DNA of 48,744 nt from Spirochaetia bacterium (GTDB lineage Bacteria; Spirochaetota; Leptospiria; Leptospirales; Leptonemataceae): the NCBI GenBank assembly GCA_021413825.1, contig JAIOPQ010000024.1, positions 1-48,744 of the forward strand, given 5' to 3'. The notes under the pieces are model-generated. The model was given only the letters and a program-made list of their open reading frames with translations, ran no database searches and was not told the DNA's origin. The stretch's first letter is position 1. The number at the start of each line of letters is the position of its first letter. Shown here piece after piece: positions 45,419 to 48,744 of this stretch. The position numbers were made by a program, and so were the translations under genes.

Positions 45419-45507
45419 TAGTTTTTTTGAGAAATACGTAATCCCTCGGACCTATCCCCCTTAGAGCGCCGCCTAACGGTCGCTCAAACATACAGGAGGG
45501 ATATGGA

Positions 45508-46992
45508 ATGATAAGACCAGACAAACGATCGTATCTGGCGCTGCTTGCAGTATTCGCCGTGTTCGCCGTGGGATGTCAGAAGAAATCGGACGGGGATTCA
45601 ACCCTGGGCCGCTTGCTGATGCTCACTGCAGCATCCACGAGAGTTACAGCAAACGGTGGCGGAACGATTCAACAACCAACAATGAGTCTGACAGTGCCGC
45701 AAGGTGCCCTGGAAGAAGATACAGAGATAACGGTATCGCGCATCGGTTTACCAGATGCACAGGGTTCAAGCGTTCCAGTGCAGGCTGCTTATGAGTTTGG
45801 ACCGGAGAATCTTCAGTTCAATAAGCCAGCAACTTTGAAAATCTGCTACGACGCTGTGAATCTAATTGCAAGCGGCTATCAGGAAAAAACTCTACAGGTT
45901 CAATATCACGATCCGGATTCAGGGGAATTCATTAGTATGGGTGGAGATGTTGATTTAGTAAATCATTGCGTAAGCGCGCCGATTTACCATTTCTCTTCTT
46001 ACATTCTGACAGCTCAGCTTCTTGCGATTGGAAACAACGCACCTACGATTGGAGGAGCTTCATTCTTTCCCGGAACCCCAATTGCTGGTTTACCAGTGAC
46101 GGTTCGTAGCAGCGTTACTGATTGGGATGCAGGATCTGCAATCGCAACAGTAAGGCTCTTCTACAGGACTGCAGGAAGCGGTGGGATCTTTAAGACTTTG
46201 ACCATGTTGCCAGAACAAAATGACGCAACAGGACAATTCTATACCGCAAAAATTCCGCAAACAGATGTGACGGCGTCCGGGTTTGAATATTACATTCAAG
46301 CATTTGATAGCTTGAACAGCGGTAGAACAAATCCTGCGACTGCTCCGGCTACCTTTAGTACGATTGCGGGTGATACGCCTGATGGAACCACTCCAATTCG
46401 TTTTCAAGCCACAGTTAGCCAGATGAGCGCCGGATTCTCGCGCGACTTGACCGTACAGGTGAAGGGTTCATCCGCAGCCACGTTCTTTCCGGTTCCGGCT
46501 GATACGCTAACGTTTGCAGGCGGTAAGGGAACTACAAGTCGTCCCACATGGTTGAGTGCACGTTATACGGCAGAGAAGATTGGAAGTTCGTTTCTGCAAG
46601 CCGCATACGGCAGCTTGAATCTGTCTGTTCCATTGAGTGTGTATCCAGGAAACATGGTTCGCATTGATGTTCTGTACAATGATGCTGTGTTGCCAGATCC
46701 ATTGAACGTGGATGGAAACAGTGTCACACAACTGGATGCTGCAGGATACGATCAATACAACAACTTCATGTTTGTTCAGCCGGTCTTTTCTACGACAGGC
46801 GGGATTGGAACATTTGGAGATGCTGCTAACTACGGAAAACTGATTGCCGCGAATGTATTTCCGGACACTTCTGGGACTATCACAGCCACGCTGGGTGGTT
46901 ACAGTATTTCCTACAATGTTCTGGTGCACACTACATGGGTGCTCTGCCAGTTTGATGTGGGACTGTTCGACGCTGCATGCGTTTTCAATTGA
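45508..46992 (+). CDS. Large lipoprotein with ZU5-like and Ig-like domains
   Basis: 494 residues. The signal peptide ends at lipid Cys23 (FAVFAVGC). Residues of about 48-155 resemble a ZU5 domain (GGTIQQPTMSLTVPQGALEE, DTEITVSRIGLP, EFGPENLQFNKPATLKICYD). Ig-like domains follow (about 175-290 and 290-470). The C-terminus is LCQFDVGLFDAACVFN, the same Cys motif as in the lipoprotein at 43175. A strong AGGAGG precedes ATG 45508. It is probably on the cell surface or in the periplasm. It may respond to the sigma/FecR pair upstream. Confidence 0.72.
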   Translation: MIRPDKRSYLALLAVFAVFAVGCQKKSDGDSTLGRLLMLTAASTRVTANGGGTIQQPTMSLTVPQGALEEDTEITVSRIGLPDAQGSSVPVQAAYEFGPENLQFNKPATLKICYDAVNLIASGYQEKTLQVQYHDPDSGEFISMGGDVDLVNHCVSAPIYHFSSYILTAQLLAIGNNAPTIGGASFFPGTPIAGLPVTVRSSVTDWDAGSAIATVRLFYRTAGSGGIFKTLTMLPEQNDATGQFYTAKIPQTDVTASGFEYYIQAFDSLNSGRTNPATAPATFSTIAGDTPDGTTPIRFQATVSQMSAGFSRDLTVQVKGSSAATFFPVPADTLTFAGGKGTTSRPTWLSARYTAEKIGSSFLQAAYGSLNLSVPLSVYPGNMVRIDVLYNDAVLPDPLNVDGNSVTQLDAAGYDQYNNFMFVQPVFSTTGGIGTFGDAANYGKLIAANVFPDTSGTITATLGGYSISYNVLVHTTWVLCQFDVGLFDAACVFN

Positions 46993-47030
46993 AAGAGACG
47001 AATATGAAATTTATTAAGGGAGAAAATACA

Positions 47031-47606
47031 ATGAAAGAAGTAAGAACAAGAATCGTTGATTCTGTAAAGAGTGGATTTTTTAAAGGCGTTGGTTTGGGAG
47101 CAGGACTCCTGACAACGGGGCTATTCGCCGCAGCGGCGGCGATGAATGTATTTGCACCGGGGCAGACAATCAGCTCAGCGCAGATCAACCAGAACTTTGC
47201 AATTGCAGCACCAGAAGGTGCCATCATGGCATTCAACCTGGCCAACTGCCCGGATGGATGGGCTCCAGCAGACGGGAGCAATGGTACCCCAGATATGCGC
47301 GGTAAGTTCGTGCGTGGTCGCAATGACATCGGAACCGGTTCACCAGCCAGTGCGTTCGAGCGTGATCCGGATGCACGGACACTTGGTAGCTTTCAGGGAG
47401 ACGCCTTTCAAGGACACACGTTCAATTTCGGCTTCGTCGGTGGAGGAGTGCTTCCTGGCTTTACGACAGGATGGCTTGTCAGTGATGTCGGTTCAGGATC
47501 TTACACGACCGGCGCCCCAACGACCGGAGCGAATGGAGTCCCGCGCGTGGCAAACGAAACTCGCAGTATGAACATTGCTCTAACCTATTGCATGCGCAAG
47601 AACTAA
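47031..47606 (+). CDS. Tail-collar-fold protein, array copy 1
   Basis: 191 residues. An N-terminal membrane segment (about 14-40: FFKGVGLGAGLLTTGLFAAAAAM) is followed by INQNFAIAAPEGAI, then the phage tail-collar motif (CPDGWAPADGSNGTPDMRGKFVRGRNDIG), a glycine-rich variable loop, and the conserved end ANETRSMNIALTYCMRKN. The start is ATG 47031 with AAGGGAG 8 bases upstream; ATG 46977 and 47004 are alternatives, but homology with copies 2 and 3 supports 47031. It directly follows the lipoprotein gene. Collar-fold proteins on bacteria are not always phage products; here no phage genes are near. Confidence 0.75.
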   Translation: MKEVRTRIVDSVKSGFFKGVGLGAGLLTTGLFAAAAAMNVFAPGQTISSAQINQNFAIAAPEGAIMAFNLANCPDGWAPADGSNGTPDMRGKFVRGRNDIGTGSPASAFERDPDARTLGSFQGDAFQGHTFNFGFVGGGVLPGFTTGWLVSDVGSGSYTTGAPTTGANGVPRVANETRSMNIALTYCMRKN

Positions 47607-47624
47607 GGCAATTTTTGCCAGGCG

Positions 47625-47661
47625 GCGTGTTCGGGAATTCCCGGACACGCAGCTTCTTTTT
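47625..47661 (+). terminator. Rho-independent terminator after collar copy 1
   Basis: GCGTGTTCGGG (47625-47635), loop AATT, CCCGGACACGC (47640-47650): an 11-bp stem with one G-U-type pair, followed by a T-rich stretch (CTTCTTTTT). It should end transcription of copy 1 before the next spacer. Confidence 0.65.
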
Positions 47662-47674
47662 GCCCCGAGCGACA

Positions 47675-47777
47675 GCTGTTCAATCCAAATCCGGACCCTC
47701 CGCAATCTCGTTTGATCCAAACGTTCTCTTGCACAAAAGGGGTTGATCCAGGCCAATGAATTGATTTAAAAGTCCCT
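47675..47777. repeat. Spacer repeat upstream of collar copy 2
   Basis: This 103-base block matches 48420-48527, with identical or nearly identical stretches at both ends (AAATCCGGACC, GCACAAAAGG and TGATTTAAAAGTCCCT). With the gene ends (GCATGCGCAAGAACTAAGGC in both copies 1 and 2) it shows a tandem unit of about 750 bases. Confidence 0.65.
47743..47771 (+). promoter_or_regulatory. Promoter-like element directly before collar copy 2
   Basis: TTGATC (47743-47748), 17-base spacer, TTAAAA (47766-47771), then GTCCCT and ATG 47778. The predicted transcript start falls at or next to the ATG, so translation could be leaderless. No ribosome binding site is seen. The element recurs at copy 3. Confidence 0.45.
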
Positions 47778-48350
47778 ATGCAGCAGACCAATCCGGGCCA
47801 ATTTATTCAGAGCATCAAACAGTCGTTTTTCAAGGGAGTCGCCTTTGGCGCTGGTATCCTGGCTACAAGCCTGTTTGCAGCCGCCGCTGCCATGAACGTG
47901 TTTTCAAGCGGTCAGACAATCAGCGCCTCGCAGATAAATCAGAATTTCGCTATCTCAGCACCAGAAGGCGCTGTGGTTGCATTCTATCTTGCGGCCTGTC
48001 CCGAGGGATGGGCTCCGGCAGACGGAACGAACAGCACACCTGATCTCCGCGGTCAATTTGTGCGTGGTCGTGACGATATTGGAACTGGGCCGGCGGGAAC
48101 TGACCCCGCTGGCAGCCGCGCCATCGGAAATACTCAACTTGATGCCTTCCAGGGTCACAGGCATAATGTGTCGCATAATACAGGTGCAAACACGGGGATC
48201 GCCGCTCCTGGAGGCGGGGGCGCGGATGCTCCAAATGGCGTGATCAACATCCTGGATCCAATCACAGATGGAAGCAATGGGCCTCCCCGAACCGCAAACG
48301 AGACTCGTCCAAAGAACGTAGCTCTGACGTATTGCATGCGCAAGAACTAA
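47778..48350 (+). CDS. Tail-collar-fold protein, array copy 2
   Basis: 190 residues with the same layout as copy 1: an N-terminal membrane segment (FFKGVAFGAGILATSLFAAAAAM), INQNFAISAPEGAV, the collar motif (CPEGWAPADGTNSTPDLRGQFVRGRDDIG), a variable Gly/His/Pro-rich loop, and NETRPKNVALTYCMRKN at the end. The loop (about 120-165) differs strongly from copy 1. A promoter-like element and a spacer repeat precede it. Confidence 0.8.
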   Translation: MQQTNPGQFIQSIKQSFFKGVAFGAGILATSLFAAAAAMNVFSSGQTISASQINQNFAISAPEGAVVAFYLAACPEGWAPADGTNSTPDLRGQFVRGRDDIGTGPAGTDPAGSRAIGNTQLDAFQGHRHNVSHNTGANTGIAAPGGGGADAPNGVINILDPITDGSNGPPRTANETRPKNVALTYCMRKN

Positions 48351-48419
48351 GGCAATCTTGTGCCAGAGCGGCGTTCGGAAATTGCCCAGGGCAGCGCTGG
48401 TTCTTGCAACTGAGCCACC

Positions 48420-48527
48420 GCTGTTCCAATCTAAATCCGGACCCGCCCGAATGTCCCAGTTGACCAACCCCTGTTCTTCGGCACAAAAGGGATTGATCCA
48501 GGTCACTGAACTGATTTAAAAGTCCCT
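48420..48527. repeat. Spacer repeat upstream of collar copy 3
   Basis: This 108-base block matches 47675-47777 with small substitutions and insertions. The promoter-like element and 16 bases before the ATG are conserved. The terminator hairpin found after copy 1 is degraded or absent after copy 2. Confidence 0.6.
48493..48521 (+). promoter_or_regulatory. Promoter-like element directly before collar copy 3
   Basis: TTGATC (48493-48498), 17-base spacer, TTAAAA (48516-48521), GTCCCT, then ATG 48528. It has the same spacing as the element at 47743, which supports its function. Confidence 0.45.
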
Positions 48528-48744
48528 ATGCAGCAGATCAATAAAGGGCAACTTGTGCAGAGCATCAAACAGTCATTCTTAAAGGGAATCGCGTTTGGCG
48601 CTGGTATCCTAACTACAAGCCTGTTTGCGGCCGCGGCTGCCATGAACGTTTTTTCAAGCGGCCAGACGATCAGTGCCTCACAGATAAATCAAAACTTCCT
48701 TATCTCAGCACCAGAAGGGGCTGTGAGTGCATTCTATCTTGCGG
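48528..48744 (+). CDS. Tail-collar-fold protein, array copy 3, 3' end outside window
   Basis: The first 72 codons from ATG 48528 are present; the frame is open at the window end. The N-terminus (QSFLKGIAFGAGILTTSLFA, then QINQNFLISAPEGAV) is nearly the same as copy 2. The collar motif lies just beyond the window. More copies may follow. Confidence 0.75.
   Translation, partial: MQQINKGQLVQSIKQSFLKGIAFGAGILTTSLFAAAAAMNVFSSGQTISASQINQNFLISAPEGAVSAFYLA

Noticed and set aside
47955..48506. Minus-strand 183-residue ORF in the collar array
   Set aside because: It is antisense to collar copy 2, which has clear homology; composition shows no domain.
46977..48744. Prophage remnant because of collar-fold genes
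   Set aside because: No capsid, terminase, integrase, holin or attachment sites are present, and the proteins carry membrane or signal segments like cellular surface proteins.

Overview
The window is a dense bacterial chromosome segment of about 48.7 kb, with no rRNA, tRNA, CRISPR array or insertion sequence that I could find. Gene content suggests a spirochaete of the Leptospirales or a close relative. The signs are a bactofilin, loosely matching lipoprotein signals, many TPR and envelope proteins, a LolCDE-type transporter, ClpC, MtaB and a diaminopimelate pathway. This assignment is an inference from gene families, not from a marker gene. TTG and GTG starts are common, and most neighbouring genes overlap by 4 bases (ATGA, GTGA or TTGA). 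No stretch longer than about 180 bases lacks a gene.

Layout. 1-8052: end of leuD, a small lipoprotein, folD, then a minus-strand group slt-cysS-rlmB facing a plus-strand TPR protein and a hypothetical protein. 8164-11137: a bactofilin whose start codon lies in a perfect hairpin, pdxA without an ordinary start codon, a membrane protein, and a WecA/MraY-type transferase. 11140-14999: a promoter followed by dapA-dapB-cdaA-cdaR-acpS, which puts lysine/DAP synthesis, c-di-AMP synthesis and acyl-carrier-protein activation in one transcript. 15002-21227: ppx (minus), a three-gene ABC-2 exporter, queG and mutY. 21291-23604: a small membrane protein, an ECF sigma factor with a membrane partner, and a fatty-acid desaturase that has lost an internal segment. 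23608-26443 (minus): ugd, a zinc carboxypeptidase and dapD. 26559-33525: a GHKL-type ATPase, a membrane protein, LolC/E-like permease, lolD, and clpC, which also has an internal loss plus frameshift. 33529-40560: TPR protein, mtaB, a methyltransferase, a large FN3-like envelope protein with a TPR partner, and an alkaline-phosphatase-superfamily enzyme. 40598-48744: an envelope/regulatory block with TPR and GAF-like proteins, a small lipoprotein, an ECF sigma factor with a FecR-type transmembrane partner, a ZU5/Ig-like lipoprotein, and a tandem array of at least three tail-collar-fold proteins that runs off the window.

The most interesting accessory region is 42.4-48.7 kb. Two lipoproteins flanking the sigma/FecR pair share the same C-terminal cysteine motif (C-[NQ]-F-D-x-G-L-F-D-x(1,2)-C). 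Collar copies 2 and 3 each have a conserved promoter-like element placed so that the transcript would begin at or next to the ATG. Together this looks like a sigma/FecR-controlled surface-protein system, although the control link is inferred.

Two conserved genes (the desaturase and clpC) carry internal losses of similar size, about 40-45 codons, with the same reading-frame offset. This could be true gene decay, but a shared assembly error is a serious alternative.
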